DNA of 64,000 nt from Theropithecus gelada (GCF_003255815.1 NC_037689.1:19405168-19469167); one strand, 5' to 3'. Positions 44,111 through 54,985 are shown, counted from the first letter of the stretch. Numbers and translations: made by a program. The notes: generated from the sequence alone by a model not told the origin.

Positions 44111-45145
44111 TATGCCGATATAATAATACACATTCAAAACATTAACATCAAATATCCTCAAATGTGCAATAATATAATTTAAAAAGGAAAGGAAAATAAA
44201 GGGAGAGTAACAGGACTGGGTGGCTTCCAGAGGCCTCTGTAGAGAGAGAGAGAAAAAAAAGTAGGGCCTGTGACTATGACACTGAGTAAATTATGCCTAG
44301 TTTAAACCCTGCTACCCAACCTGCTTTGCCCTTTGTGGATCCGTTTTGGGAAACACCCATTCTCCAATGGAAAAAGAGCTGGTGTTTCCACTCCTGGGCT
44401 GTGCTGTCCCTGTGGAGTGACAGAACACTCCCCCGCCCTCTGCTCATGACCAGGGGCTGACATTTCTAAAGGCTGCCACGTGCATTTTCCAGACACATTT
44501 GTGGGTTGATGTGAGCTGGGATGTAGTCCTTGGCTCTTCAAATGTCAGTGTGCTGGTCTGCCCGAATAGAATTCCCTTTCTCTGGAAATGCCCGGAGCCA
44601 CGTGGGAATGGGTTTCCATGACATTCGTCCTCGTCGTCAGGTTCTAGACACGAAGGAGCCCCTGAATAACAGCCAACCCACTCCTGGGCCGGTGGTGGGG
44701 GTCGGCAAGACCCTGCGGAAGCATAACTCAACAGTGACCCAGCACCAGGCCCGCATCGACTTAGGCGTGTCACTAAAGCCGTCTGACGACTGCTTTGGAC
44801 TCCTAAAGCACCCAACTGAACAGAGTTCCAGAGTCGGTGTCCCATCCTCCCCTCTGCTGGCTCCTGGGACACAAGAAGGGACACAGGAGCTGTCGGATCT
44901 GGCAGCCTCTGGAGACAGTAAATGACCAGTCTCTGCCTGTGCCTGTTCTGCAGCAATGAGCAGCCACCACACCCGCTGCTGCCACCACTGCCGTTCTGTA
45001 TGTGTGCACTGAGCACTTACCACATGCCAAACTGTCCAGAGCCCTGAATCCACAGCGAAGAAGACATCACTGGTGGAGAAAATGACCAACTAAACAAGCG
45101 CTTATGGTGAAGTCTGATATAACGTTTGCTTATTGGTAATTCTCT
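44111..45145. other. Unique DNA with overlapping open frames
   Basis: A 190-codon minus frame (44444-45016), a 150-codon minus frame (44637-45089) and a 131-codon plus frame (44530-44925) overlap. No domain is recognised. The end near 44995-45070 looks like an antisense L2-type tail (GAGCACTTACCACATGCC), which argues against a real start there. Confidence 0.4.
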
Positions 45146-45441
45146 TTTTTTTTTTTGAGACAGGGTCTCACTCTCATCCAAGCTGGACTGCAGTGGTATG
45201 ATCATAACTCACAGCAGCCTCCCTGTCTTGAGCTCAAGCAATCCTCCCACTTCAGCCTCCCTAGTAGCTGAGACTACAGACATGCACCACCACTGCTGGC
45301 TAATTTTTAAAAAAAACTTTTTGTAGAGACAAAGTCTCACTATGTTGTCCAGGCTGGTCTTGAACTCCTGAGCTCAAGGGATTTTCCCGCCTCAGTCTCC
45401 CAAAGTGCTGGGATTACAGGCGTGAGCCACCGCACCTGGCC
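45146..45441 (-). repeat. AluJ-like, full length, antisense
   Basis: T-tract, then strongly diverged monomers (GTATGATCATAACTCACAGC, TAAAAAAAACTTTTTGTAGA), typical of AluJ. GTAATTCTCTT and GTAATCCTCTCTT flank it. Confidence 0.92.
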
Positions 45442-45807
45442 AGTAATCCTCTCTTGTGGCAAGGCACAACACTCAACTCAGACTAGCTTAAAGGAAAATG
45501 AGGTTGGAGTTTCTCCATTGTTTATAGAGAAATACACATCTCATAAAACTCAAGGCAAATACACATCTCATAAAACTCAAGGCAGCAGTGTGGTTAGGCT
45601 TCAGACACTGGGAACCCAGGAATCTTTTCTCTTCACGTCTCCTCTCTGCTTGTTAGTGCCACTCTTCTCTCTTATACAGACTAGTTTTCTCCATGTAACA
45701 GAGAATATAATGACTGATGCTCCCAAGCATTATGCCTCACAGCGGCAGCCACCCAATCAGAGATTCACTTATCTTTCTCCATTTCAGGTCCAAAAATTCC
45801 GGGAAAA

Positions 45808-46097
45808 GGCCCGGAGCAGTGGCTCACGCCTGTAATCTCAGCACTTTGGGAGGCCGAGGTGGGCAGATCACCTGAGTTCAGGAGTTCGAGATGAGCCTGG
45901 CCAGCATGGTGGAAGCCTCTCTCTACTAAAAATACAAAAATTAGTCGGGTATAGTGGTGGGTGCCTCTAATCCCAGCTACTCAGGAGGCTGAAGCAGGAG
46001 AATCTCTTGAAGCTGGGAGATGGAGTTTGCAGTGAGTTGAGATTGCGCCATTGCACTCCAACCTGGGCAACAGAGTGAAATTCCATCTCAAAAGAAA
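45808..46097 (+). repeat. Alu, full length, sense
   Basis: Both monomers in sense with a short A-tail. AAAAATTCCGGG before and AAAAATTCTGGG after form the target duplication, one mismatch. Confidence 0.93.
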
Positions 46098-46321
46098 AAA
46101 AAAATTCTGGGGAAGGGGTCTCATTGGACTCTGTATGGTCAGGTGTCCAGTTTTGGACCAAAAAACTTCAGTGAAGGAGGGGCATTATGCATTACTAATA
46201 GGGGGCTGCCCCTGGAAATCATGTGGCTCAGGGAGAGGCTGTTTGTGGAAAAGGGGCAGATAACACCCAAAGCATTCATTGTAGAGTGGTGGTGGAGGCG
46301 ACAGGGCCGTAGCCTGATTTG

Positions 46322-46357
<36 letters not shown>

Positions 46358-46992
46358 AGGAAAGGTTCCCAGGTTCCCAGGTCTGGGGGCATTTGAGCAG
46401 AGAACCAAAGGATGGTGAGCTCAGGGCTGGCTGCAGTGGCAGGGGTACATGACTGTCATTGGCAGAGGGAAAAACTGTAGATGGAAAGTTCAGTGAGGCA
46501 CCTCTTCTTCCATCCAACTGTGGCTGAGCTTTTCTCTTTTTCTGCTGTGCTCTGGGGTCGTAACTTCACCTGTTTTCCCAGCTTGTCAATTGGTTCTCCA
46601 ACTGTACCCATCCTAGTACTTATCCCAACAAGTGTGCTATTTCATCTCTTCTTCTTTCCCTTCTGAAATTTCCACTTGATATTTTTTCCTGTCACTTCGT
46701 GCTCTTGTTTCTTGTTGCTGCTATCTTCTATTTTCTCCTTGACTGTATTTCTCTTCCTCATTGCAAATGCTGGGTCCTCTTGTTCCCATCATTTCCATCT
46801 GCTTCCACTGATTCTGATGTCCAGTTTATGGTCTTTTTCTTGTGATAGACATCCTCAGGGGCCTCACTGTTTGGCCTTAAGAGGATCACATGTGATGGAA
46901 CAGGGCTGTCGGCCACCTGCCTGGTCCTGTGAATTGGGGAAGGGCCCAAGTCCGGGTCTCAGTAGTTCTCAGTCCCAGGGAGTTTAAGGAGA
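46098..46992. other. Unique DNA with (GA)n
   Basis: (GA)14 is at 46327-46355. 46490-46870 is pyrimidine-rich on the plus strand without a repeat match I can name. No gene. Confidence 0.45.
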
Positions 46993-47290
46993 GGCTGGCC
47001 AACCACAGTGGCTCATGTGTGTAATCCCAGCACTTTGGGAGGCCGAGGCAGGAGGATCGCTTGAGTCCAGGAGTTTAAGACTAGCCTGGGTGACATGGCA
47101 AAATCCCGTCTCTACATAAAATAAAAAAATTAGTCAGGCATGGTGATGCGTGCCTGTGGTTCCAGCTACTCAGGAGGCTGGGGTGGGAGAATCACCTGAG
47201 CCCAGGGAGGTCAAGGCTGCAGTGAGCCATGACTGCGCAACTGCACTCCAACCTGGGTAGCAAAGTGAGACCCTGTCTCAAAAAAAAAAA
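46993..47290 (+). repeat. AluJ-like, full length, sense
   Basis: TTGAGTCCAGGAGTTTAAGA, GAGGTCAAGGCTGCAGTGAG and other AluJ wording. A-tail of 11. AGGAGAG occurs on both sides. Confidence 0.93.
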
Positions 47291-49500
47291 GGAGAGTTCT
47301 TAGTTTCCTGGGCACTGACAACGTGAGCTGTTGCCACTGATTTCTGCCATGAAAGGGCAGGAAAAATGACAGCCCAGGGCCTCAGGCAGATGGGGGGATG
47401 CAAGAGCCAATTTTAAAAGCTTCTCTCTTACCTATTCTTTCATTTCTGCTTCCAGCCACCCACCATCCCTACAGATGCCACTTCAAAGGCAGCCTTCAGT
47501 CTCTCCTGGGGCTTCTCACAGGTCTTTAGTTGGCTTCCGGATATATGTTACCCTCTCACCTCTTTGGTGTTTTCAGGGTTGGGAGAGGGAACTACTAGCA
47601 CAGATGAGCTTACCTCTTGCCTGGACAGCTTTGACCTCACACTTGCCCTAGAACCTGGTCTATCCCAGGCATCCTGCTCAGGTCTGGCTCCAACTGGAGC
47701 CAGCCTCTCCCCATCCTGGCTCCTAGTCCAGGCTTTGGCCTCCTATTCCCTCCCTGGGCATCTGATCCCCAACTGTCTCGGGTGAGTGGCTTTACCTCCC
47801 CTCTCAGTGTGGACAGCTCCCAGCACCCACCCCCAATCTGTGGCTGGCACAGGACCTGCACATCTGCCGGGGGCTGCCATCATGGGACATTGATGCCTGA
47901 GGGAGGGACAAGTTGATGGAGTCACTGTTCTGCTGCTTGGGGAAGAGAAGGGTGAAGTGCCTTGGCTGGGGGAGATTTACATGCAGGTACTGATCATTCA
48001 GAGCATTCTCTGAGATCTGGGCTCTGGAGGCCCCCTGTGATCTGGATTGGGGGGGGGGGTCTGGAGGTCCCAGGGGAATGGCCAAGGGTGGCCAGTGTGG
48101 CAGGTGGGGACACTCAGGGGGCCTGGGGCAGTGGCTATTTACTCTATGGCGATAGAAGCATTTCAATATTTTAACAACCAGTACAGCTGTCGTAGAAGTA
48201 CATTTCGACTGAATGTCAGCCCAGGTTGTAGGTGGCAGTGAGCAGCTGGGCTGTCACAGTGACGTTAAGAGCAGATGGAGTGGTTATAAACTGCGACAGG
48301 AGAAATTTAGGTTTGTCATTGGGAAACCTATATCACCACTTTTTACTAAGGAGAGCTGGTGGACATTCTCCCTGAAACTTGGGGGGTTCTGAGAAACAGG
48401 TCTCCAAAATGGACTAGCTGCAGCTTTCTTAGGCTGGCCTGGCATCCGGGGATTGGCACAAATGACTTCTTTGGATTCCCTTTCTCTGGAGCAAAGATCC
48501 CCAAATGATATTCAGTGGTAGTTGATCAAGAACATTTTTTGAGCCTTTGCTGTGTGCCAAATGTGGTGCTGGGTAATGAGGCTACAAAGGTGAAAAAGGC
48601 TGGGTCCCCGCTCTCTTGGAGCTCACGATGGGTCAGGCAAGGGGCAGGGGGAGATAGGACACCTGTCCCAAAGACGACCACAGAACCAGGCAGTGGGTGG
48701 GATGTGCTGAATGAGTTCACAAGGAGAAATGATGCAGAAACTCATCATTTGGAGTGGGAGTTGGGGACTTGTGTGGCTGAGGGGAGGCCACCCTGGCAGA
48801 ACAGGGATGGAACTGGCCTCTAAAAGCTTTTCCTTTGCCTCTAGAAATAGCAAGGCAGTGCTACTTGGTTCTGATTTTCGCCTCCAGATATCAGGACACA
48901 TTTTGTCCTTGAAAGCACTCAAATCGGCTTGCCTGGCCGATGTGAGGTCACTGCTTGTTAGCTATGCACAGCTGAGATCAGAACCTGTCCTCCTGCCAGC
49001 CAGCTAACGCAGAGGCTGGGTGTCTCACAAGCAGCCCTGAAGGGCCGCTCCGGGCACCTTTCTTCTAAGATTTCTCCAGACTGAGGAGACTGAGGGCAAT
49101 GTGGGCCTCCCTCCTCCCTCCCACAAAGTGGTGCTTAGGAGGACTGGGGACAGCCCTATGTCAAACTCCTGCCCCTAGAGAAAGGGCTGGTATCTGTGGG
49201 TGAATCCCAATCTCAGAGACTGCCCTTGGTGGGTATCCAGGCCAGTCGTCCCCTCCCTGGGGACTGTATCTGGGAAGACAAGCTTTGGCTACAGTTGAGA
49301 GCTGGAATGACTGCTCTGCTCCATGAAATCCTCAGGGATCCAGGATCCTCCAAGCTCACTGCTCCACCTTTCAAAGGATGGAAGCTTTAGCCCCCTGGTC
49401 CAAGATGGCAGCCATGATACCCATGTTTAAGGCAGCAGGATAGAGAAAGTGACTAAAAAGAAAGGGATGATGAGGCACAGACCAGCTGTCTTTACCCCTT
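47291..49500. other. Unique DNA with an L2-like tail
   Basis: 48510-48660 resembles the common reversed L2/MIR tail (GAGCCTTTGCTGTGTGCCAA, then CTCTTGGAGCTCACGATGG). An 11-nt G-run is at 48049-48059. No gene recognised. Confidence 0.45.
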
Positions 49501-49588
49501 CCTCAGTATTTTTTATTGTGGTAAAATAAATATGATATAAAATTTACCATCTGAGGCATTTTTAAATGTACTCACAATGGCGTGCAGT
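49501..49588 (-). repeat. L1 3' fragment, antisense, left half
   Basis: TTTATTGTGGTAAAATAAAT then TATGATATAAAATTTACCAT is the familiar reversed L1 3' piece. It continues at 50586 after the LTR insertion. Confidence 0.75.
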
Positions 49589-49709
49589 TGAGGTGGGAGA
49601 ATAGGGTCTGGAGGCAGGGAACTTAAGGCCAATTTGCATTGACTTTCTAGAACTAAATCAAAAGGAAAACCCCAACTTTCCACACCTAAGTAACAAAAGG
49701 ATGGGAGGT

Positions 49710-49990
49710 GGCCAGGCATGGTGGCTCATGCCTGTAATCCCAGCACTTTGGGAGGCCGAGGCGGGTGGATCACCTGAGTTCAGGAGTTCGAGACCAACCT
49801 GGCTAAAATGATGAAACCCCGTTTCTACTAAAAATACAAAAAATAAGCCGGGCATGGTGGCACGGGCCTGTAATTCCAGCTACTCGGGAGGCTGAGGCAT
49901 GAGAATCGCTTGAATCTGGGAGGTGGAGGTTACAGTGAGCTGAGATCACACCATTGCACTCCAGCTTGGGCAACAAGAGTGAAACTCCGT

Positions 49991-50022
<32 letters not shown>

Positions 50023-50026
50023 AACA
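49710..50026 (+). repeat. Alu, full length, sense, inside the LTR
   Basis: Both monomers. The A-tail has become (AAC)n (about 49991-50023). AAAAGGATGGGAGG before and AAAAGGACTGGAGG after are the target duplication with two mismatches. Confidence 0.93.
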
Positions 50027-50130
50027 CAAAAGGACTGGAGGCTACTCCCTTTGCAACCCCCATCCCCTTTTTCTGCGTTGCAGATGGAAAGTTGAAAGTA
50101 TCTCTGATTGGTTGCTTTCTGCAACCAATA

Positions 50131-50330
50131 GGAGTGTAACTTTGTAACTTCACTTTAGCCTCTGATCAGTTGCTTTCCACAACCAGTCAGACAGACTCCA
50201 GGTAAAGTCTTCGTTGCATAGAAGTGTAACTTTGTAACTTCACTTTAGCCTCTGATTGGTTGCTTTCCACAACTGATCAGCTGCTTGCATAGGGTGTAAC
50301 CTTTATAACTTCACTTTAGCCTCTGATTAC
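50131..50330 (+). repeat. LTR U3 tandem repeats
   Basis: Three imperfect copies of a block containing GTGTAAC...TTCACTTTAGCCTCTGAT start near 50134, 50224 and 50294. Several contain ATTGG/CCAAT-type motifs (TGATTGGTTGCTTTC). Such U3 direct repeats are typical enhancer repeats of gammaretrovirus-like LTRs. Confidence 0.75.
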
Positions 50331-50369
50331 AGGCCAGTACTTCATTTACATAGGGTGCACAACAAGTAA

Positions 50370-50484
50370 CCAATGAGAAACCTCTAGGGGGTATTTAAAC
50401 CCCAGAAAATTCTGTAAAGCGGCTCTTGAGCCCCTATGCTCGGCCCGCTCCCTCTTTGTGGGATGTTCTTTCGTTTTCAATAAA
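50370..50484 (+). promoter_or_regulatory. LTR core promoter and polyadenylation signal
   Basis: CCAAT at 50370-50374, TATTTAAA at 50392-50399 and AATAAA at 50479-50484 are spaced as expected for an LTR U3 end and R region. Initiation would be expected around 50420-50430. Whether it is active is not visible from sequence. Confidence 0.55.
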
Positions 50485-50585
50485 TCTCTGCTTTGGTTGC
50501 TTCATTCTGTCCTTGCTTTGTTTGTGTGTTTTGTCCAATTCTTTGTTCAAAACATCAACAACGTGGACACTCTCCACCAGTAACA

Positions 50586-50765
50586 CAGCCATTACCACCA
50601 TTCATCTCCAGAACTCTTTTCATCTTGTAAAACCGAAACTGTGTACCTGTTAAACACTAACTCCCCATTCCCCCATCCCCTGCCCCCATTCCCTGGCAAC
50701 TGCCATTCTTCATTCTACTTTCTGCCTGTGTGACTTTGACTCTTCTTAGTACTTTATAGAGACAG
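50586..50765 (-). repeat. L1 3' fragment, antisense, right half
   Basis: CATCTCCAGAACTCTTTTCA, TTGTAAAACCGAAACTGTGT and TTAAACACTAACTCCCCATT continue the reversed L1 piece from 49588 in register. Confidence 0.8.
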
Positions 50766-50779
50766 ACTGTCTTTTAAGG

Positions 50780-50945
50780 AAGATTTTTGGAAACTGACAC
50801 GCCATGCTTCCATATGTCCCATTGGCCAGAACTTAGTCACATGACAACAGGTAGCTGGGAAATTAGTCTTTTTCCTGGGTGGCCACTAGAGGAGATATTT
50901 AGGGACAGGTAGCAAAGACAAACAGCTCAGTCTTACCCAACTATG
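50780..50945 (-). repeat. LTR fragment, antisense (ERVL/MaLR-like)
   Basis: CCCATTGGCCAGAACTTAGT, CACATGACAACAGGTAGC and CTGGGTGGCCACTAGAGG are a short reversed piece of an LTR related to the pair at 52400-53200. Confidence 0.5.
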
Positions 50946-51150
50946 TGGGTTCTTCAGTGTAAATGCTCTGTAAAGAGCTCTTAGGCAAAGAAAAGAACTA
51001 AAACTTAAAGAGCCTTATTTTTTAATTTTAGCTATTGTGTTTTTTTTTTTTGCCTATGGCTGATTCTTTCAACTCTGAATGCAAAGCATTTGTACATATT
51101 TCCCCTCTCGTTCTCTCCATTGGCTTCTTTTGTTACATCTTTGGTTGAAA

Positions 51151-51276
51151 TATATATATATGTGTGTGTGTGTATGTATATATATGTATATATGTGTGTG
51201 TATATGTATATATATGTATATATGTGTGTGTATATATGTGTATATATATACACACACATACACACACACATATATA
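51151..51276. repeat. (TA/TG/CA)n dinucleotide tract
   Basis: About 125 bp of alternating TA and TG, switching at its end to CA. Its end arms pair with each other (TG-rich then CA-rich). Frames through it are repeat artefacts. Confidence 0.93.
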
Positions 51277-51689
51277 CTCTGTTACTTGCAGCCAAAGCCT
51301 AGGCATTTCTCACTGATGCAGGTTCTTTGATTTTCCATCCTTCCACTGCCAAACTCCTTCTGAGGGAGGGCCACACAAGCTGGGCCCTGCTTTTCAGATG
51401 TCTAGTCCCTCTTAATCCCTTGCCACCAACATACTCCTTCACCAGGTCATAGTCACTTTATTTTTTAAAAAACCCAATGGCTGTTGTTCATATCTTCCTT
51501 GTCCACTTTGAGTTCAGAGTTTTTTTTACTGAAACTCATTTTCCCTTTGGTTTCTAGGACCTTGGATTGTATAGTTGACTTTCTGTCTTCTGACTACTAC
51601 TTCTACATTTCATATACTGGGAGCCTCTTCTTCATCTTGCCTCCTCGTAGGTACTTTCCCTGCCCAAAGCCTTAACCTCAGTCCTTTTA

Positions 51690-51822
51690 TGATTCACCAT
51701 CACTACTACCACCCACATCATCTCCACTACCATCTCTACTACCAGCACTACCACCACCACCACCACCACCAACACCACTACCACCACCACCATCTCCACC
51801 ATCATCACCACTTCCACTGTCA
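51690..51822. repeat. (ACC/ATC) trinucleotide-rich tract
   Basis: CAC, TAC and ATC triplets for about 130 bp, with a pure (CAC)n core at about 51750-51768. It is open in all frames on one strand (poly-His or poly-Val), not a gene. 50945-51150 and 51277-51690 are unclassified. Confidence 0.85.
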
Positions 51823-51829
51823 ATTTACA

Positions 51830-52015
51830 AACATAATCTCTAGTCTTTCAATACTCATAATAGCTGTACAAGGTAAATATTATTATTATTCCCAGTTTGC
51901 AGATAAGAACACTGAGGCTTAGAGAGATGATACATTTTGCCTAAGAGCAAAAAGCTGGTAGGTATCAGAGGTGGGATTTGAATCTCAGTCTATCTGATGT
52001 CAAAGACTGGGCTCT
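51830..52015 (-). repeat. MIR, antisense
   Basis: CCCAGTTTGCAGATAAGAAC, ACTGAGGCTTAGAGAGATGA and GGTGGGATTTGAATCTCAGT follow the reversed MIR well. Confidence 0.88.
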
Positions 52016-52039
52016 CGATACAGCTTACCCCTCCCCACT

Positions 52040-52395
52040 CTTTAAAATGCTACAAGATTCACTCCTTATCGATCTTCCTCTGACAACACCAGGTGACATC
52101 CTAACCATCAGCACAGGCCTGGGTTAATATAACAGCCTCACAACAAATCTCCTTGCCTATAGGCATAGGGTCCCCACTTCACTTCCATTTACCCCCACCA
52201 TGCCTGTTTGCCCAACACTAGACCGCTAGACCAATGATACTTTAACTCAACCTTCCTCAAGTCCCTGCCCTGCTCATACACTTATAGTGGTTCCCTGACG
52301 TTGCATGGATCACATTCTGGTCCTCAAAAGCCTTCCTCACCTGTGCCCATGCTCTCCATACTCCTGACTGACCATTACTTGCCAGTATTCTGAAG
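52040..52395 (+). repeat. L2 LINE fragment, sense
   Basis: ACTTATAGTGGTTCCCTGAC, GGTCCTCAAAAGCCTTCCTC and CTCCTGACTGACCATTACTT fit the L2 3' region. A likely continuation (CCTAGGACTTATTTC, AAAGCCTCCCTTGAT-like) appears at 53205-53345, after the LTR pair. Confidence 0.5.
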
Positions 52396-52399
52396 CCAG

Positions 52400-52800
52400 C
52401 TGTGGTGGACATTATTAGTGCTCACCAACAGCCAGTTCTCTCCTTCCTGGACAGAGGGGAGAGCCTACTTCACAGCCCCCTTTGCAATTAGGCAGAGCCA
52501 TGTGACTAGCTCTTGTCGATGAAATATATGTGGAAGTGATGTGTGAGAATTTTACATTGAGGCAATGAAAAGGCTCTGCAGGACCCTCCGACTTCTCTTA
52601 ACCCTTGCTGGGGTGCTCAGTTGCAAAGTTCCAGATGGTAGAGCCTCCATTGCCTGAGTTCCTAAGTGACTGTATGGAGCAGAACACTTTTCCCCCTTCA
52701 TCTGTTGACTTGCAGTGAACTTTGCATGGACATGAAATTTCTGAAGCCACTGAGATCTTGCAGTTGTGTTATGGCGGCATAAGCCTAGCATATCAGGACA
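52400..52800 (+). repeat. LTR, sense, left partner of a tail-to-tail pair
   Basis: GAGCCATGTGACTAGCTCTT, GAAGTGATGTGTGAGAA, CTAAGTGACTGTATGGAGC and the 3' end AGCCACTGAGATCTTGCAG, then GGCATAAGCCTAGC match a mammalian-wide ERVL/MaLR-like LTR. Confidence 0.65.
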
Positions 52801-53200
52801 GGCTAGGTTATGTTGTCAGAACAACTCCAAAATCTCAGTGGCTTATAACACAACAACAAAAATTTCTTTCTTACGCGTGCTACAGGTTTTCACAGGTCAT
52901 CAGGGGGAGGCTTTTCTCATGGTAGTTACTCAGGTATCCCGGTGGATGGAGAGTCCATTTTTGTGGTCTGTGAGTTCCCTCCAAGTGGGGAGAGAACATG
53001 GTGAATCACATCTTGATTCAATGCTTCCAATTCGACAAGACACAAGTAACTTTTGGTGACATTTCCTTGACCAAATCAAGTCACATTGCCACACCTGACT
53101 TCAAAGAGGGGCAAGAAAATATAATTCTACCATATGCTGGGAAAGAAGAGGGCTGGAGATATTTGGTGAACATTGCTACTGCCATCTTGGCTCATATGCC
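52801..53200 (-). repeat. LTR, antisense, right partner of a tail-to-tail pair
   Basis: It begins GGCTAGGTTATGTTGTCAGA then AAATCTCAGTGGCTTATAAC, which is the reverse complement of the 3' end of the LTR to its left. CCAAATCAAGTCACATTGCC further on fits the 5' side. Confidence 0.6.
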
Positions 53201-53589
53201 AGATGAGTTGGTCCCCTCCCTACTCTGCTTCATCCTGCCTCTAGGACTTATTTCATGCTATTTCTTCACCTTTTAACTACAGCTCTAGGCCCGTCCTTTC
53301 CATAAAGCCTCCCTTGATATTTCTATCACATTCTTTTCCTGCTTTTAAACTCCTAGGGCCTTTAGGGTGGCCAAAATTCAGTTGGTTATTCATTGGTTCA
53401 TGTATAAGTCATGAGACTATTTTTGCTTTTACCAAACATACTTGGATGCATTTGCATATACATATATTTATATATACACCAATCTAATTTATCTTCTTAA
53501 AACTATCACCTGGATGGCTGTTTGTTTATTCCAATGATGGGTTCACTGCTACAAGATGTTTGTGGAATTGTCTTGGAGTTCGTAGCACA

Positions 53590-53745
53590 TCCATTTCCTT
53601 ATCTGTCAGAAGAATATAATAATGGTGCCTATTTTATACATATGTGTGAGAGCTAAATGGGTTAGTGCATATAAACTGCTTAGAACAGCAGCTGGCACAC
53701 AATAAACGCTCAATAAACTTCAGCTATTATTATTATTTCTCTAAA
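53590..53745 (+). repeat. MIR 3' half, sense
   Basis: CCATTTCCTTATCTGTCAGA, AATAATGGTGCCTATTTTA, GGTTAGTGCATATAAACTGC, TTAGAACAGCAGCTGGCACA and CGCTCAATAAACTTCAGC are a good MIR 3' half. Confidence 0.9.
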
Positions 53746-54685
53746 GAGCTCTGCTGATAGCAATCTTTATCATCCAAAGGTGGATTTAATTTCTTGCTGA
53801 CGATTCAAAAGTCATTCAGATCTATAGCAGGTGCTGTTGGTGCCCATGTGCCCTCTGCCCACCCCAGAGGTCCCCTGCAGACAGTTCTTGTACCTGCAGA
53901 TGGTACAAGCATCTCTGCCAGGTGTGGCTTGCAGGCGAGATGATGGCATTGAAACGGCTGAGGAATGAATGCCCTCAGGTCTGACTCTCAACCAACGAGG
54001 CAGTGGAGATGATAGATCAATATCTCCTTCTCATTATCACTCAGCAGGAGAAGTCTGAGGTGTGTCCTGGAGTGTCCACACCATCTCCCGGAGAGGCCCA
54101 AATGGAACTTGGCCTCCATTGTCTACGGAGGTAACCTGTTCACTAACACACTTTTTGTCTTTTTCCCCTTTCTTGTCTCACTTTCTCCACTCTCTGAACC
54201 CTTCCCGGGATCACCCCCCAAACAGATTACCTGTACTCAGAGAATAATGCTTTAGGTGACGAGGGCAAACATGAGACTAAACTTTATCCAATGAAACTCC
54301 TTTTTTCAATGTTGTCTGTCAACTGCCTCTGGCAGTGGTTCTAAAAGTGGAATTGCATGAGGTTTTGAGCCATGACTGCACTATTGAAATAAGTTTCTGG
54401 CCTCTTAAGGTGTCAGCAGTGAGGGAGACATCTTTGGATGTATGCGTTCTGGGTATCATTTAGGGGACTGGCCAGCCTCCTCGCCCTATAGCTTTGCCTT
54501 GTTAGGGGGTTCTCTCATGAAGGCCCTGAGAGGCTCAGTGTGGACAGAACACCGTCCCCTGGTTTGGTGGTGGGTTTTGTGAGCTCTGGGTAGCCCAGCA
54601 CTGGGATGTTCAGCAAACACTTTGTTTCATTGTTTGTCCCTGTGGTGGGCAGTGGACATGGGCTCCTCAAGAGTCAGCAACAGTT
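53746..54685. other. Unique DNA
   Basis: No gene recognised. A short CAGTGGTTCTAAAAGTGG at about 54332 recalls the MER5 terminus, but the following sequence does not continue it. Confidence 0.4.
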
Positions 54686-54985
54686 GGCCGGGCGCGGTGG
54701 CTCATGCCTGTGATCCCAGCATTTTGGGAGGCCGAGGCGGGCAGATCACTTAAGGTCAGGAGTTTGACACCAGCCTGGCCAAAATGGCGAAACCCCGTCT
54801 CTGCTAAAAATACAAAACATTAGCCAGGCATGGTGGCAGACACCTGTAATCCCAACTACTCAGGAGGTTAAGGCGGGAGAATCGCTTGAACCCAGGAGGC
54901 GGAGGTTGCAGTGAGCCGAGATTGTGCCACTGCACTCCAGCTTGGGCAACAGAGCAAGACATCATCTTAAGAAGAAAAAAAAAAA
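54686..54985 (+). repeat. Alu, full length, sense
   Basis: Intact GGCCGGGCGCGGTGGCTCA start, both monomers, A-tail with AAGAAG interruption. A perfect 16-bp target duplication AAGAGTCAGCAACAGT lies at 54669-54684 and 54986-55001. AluS-like. Confidence 0.95.

Larger units (their letters stand above)
49589..50585 (+). repeat. ERV1-type solo LTR, sense, carrying an Alu
   Basis: It starts TGAGGTGGGAGAATAG and ends CTCCACCAGTAACA, with CAGT before and CAGC after as a likely 4-bp target duplication (one mismatch). The U3 part holds three imperfect repeats built on GTAACTTTGTAACTTCACTT. The R/U5 part has AATAAA at 50479-50484. No internal viral genes are present. Class is inferred from the 4-bp duplication, the TG...CA ends and the U3 layout; the subfamily is not assigned. 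Confidence 0.7.

Noticed and set aside
49803..50153. 116-codon minus frame with poly-Cys
   Set aside because: It is a translation of the reverse strand of a sense Alu and its (AAC)n tail.
51575..51922. 115-codon plus frame with poly-His
   Set aside because: It is a translation of the CAC/ATC trinucleotide tract.
54330..54420. Possible second MER5 element
   Set aside because: Only the first 17 or so bases resemble the MER5 terminus. The following sequence does not fit.
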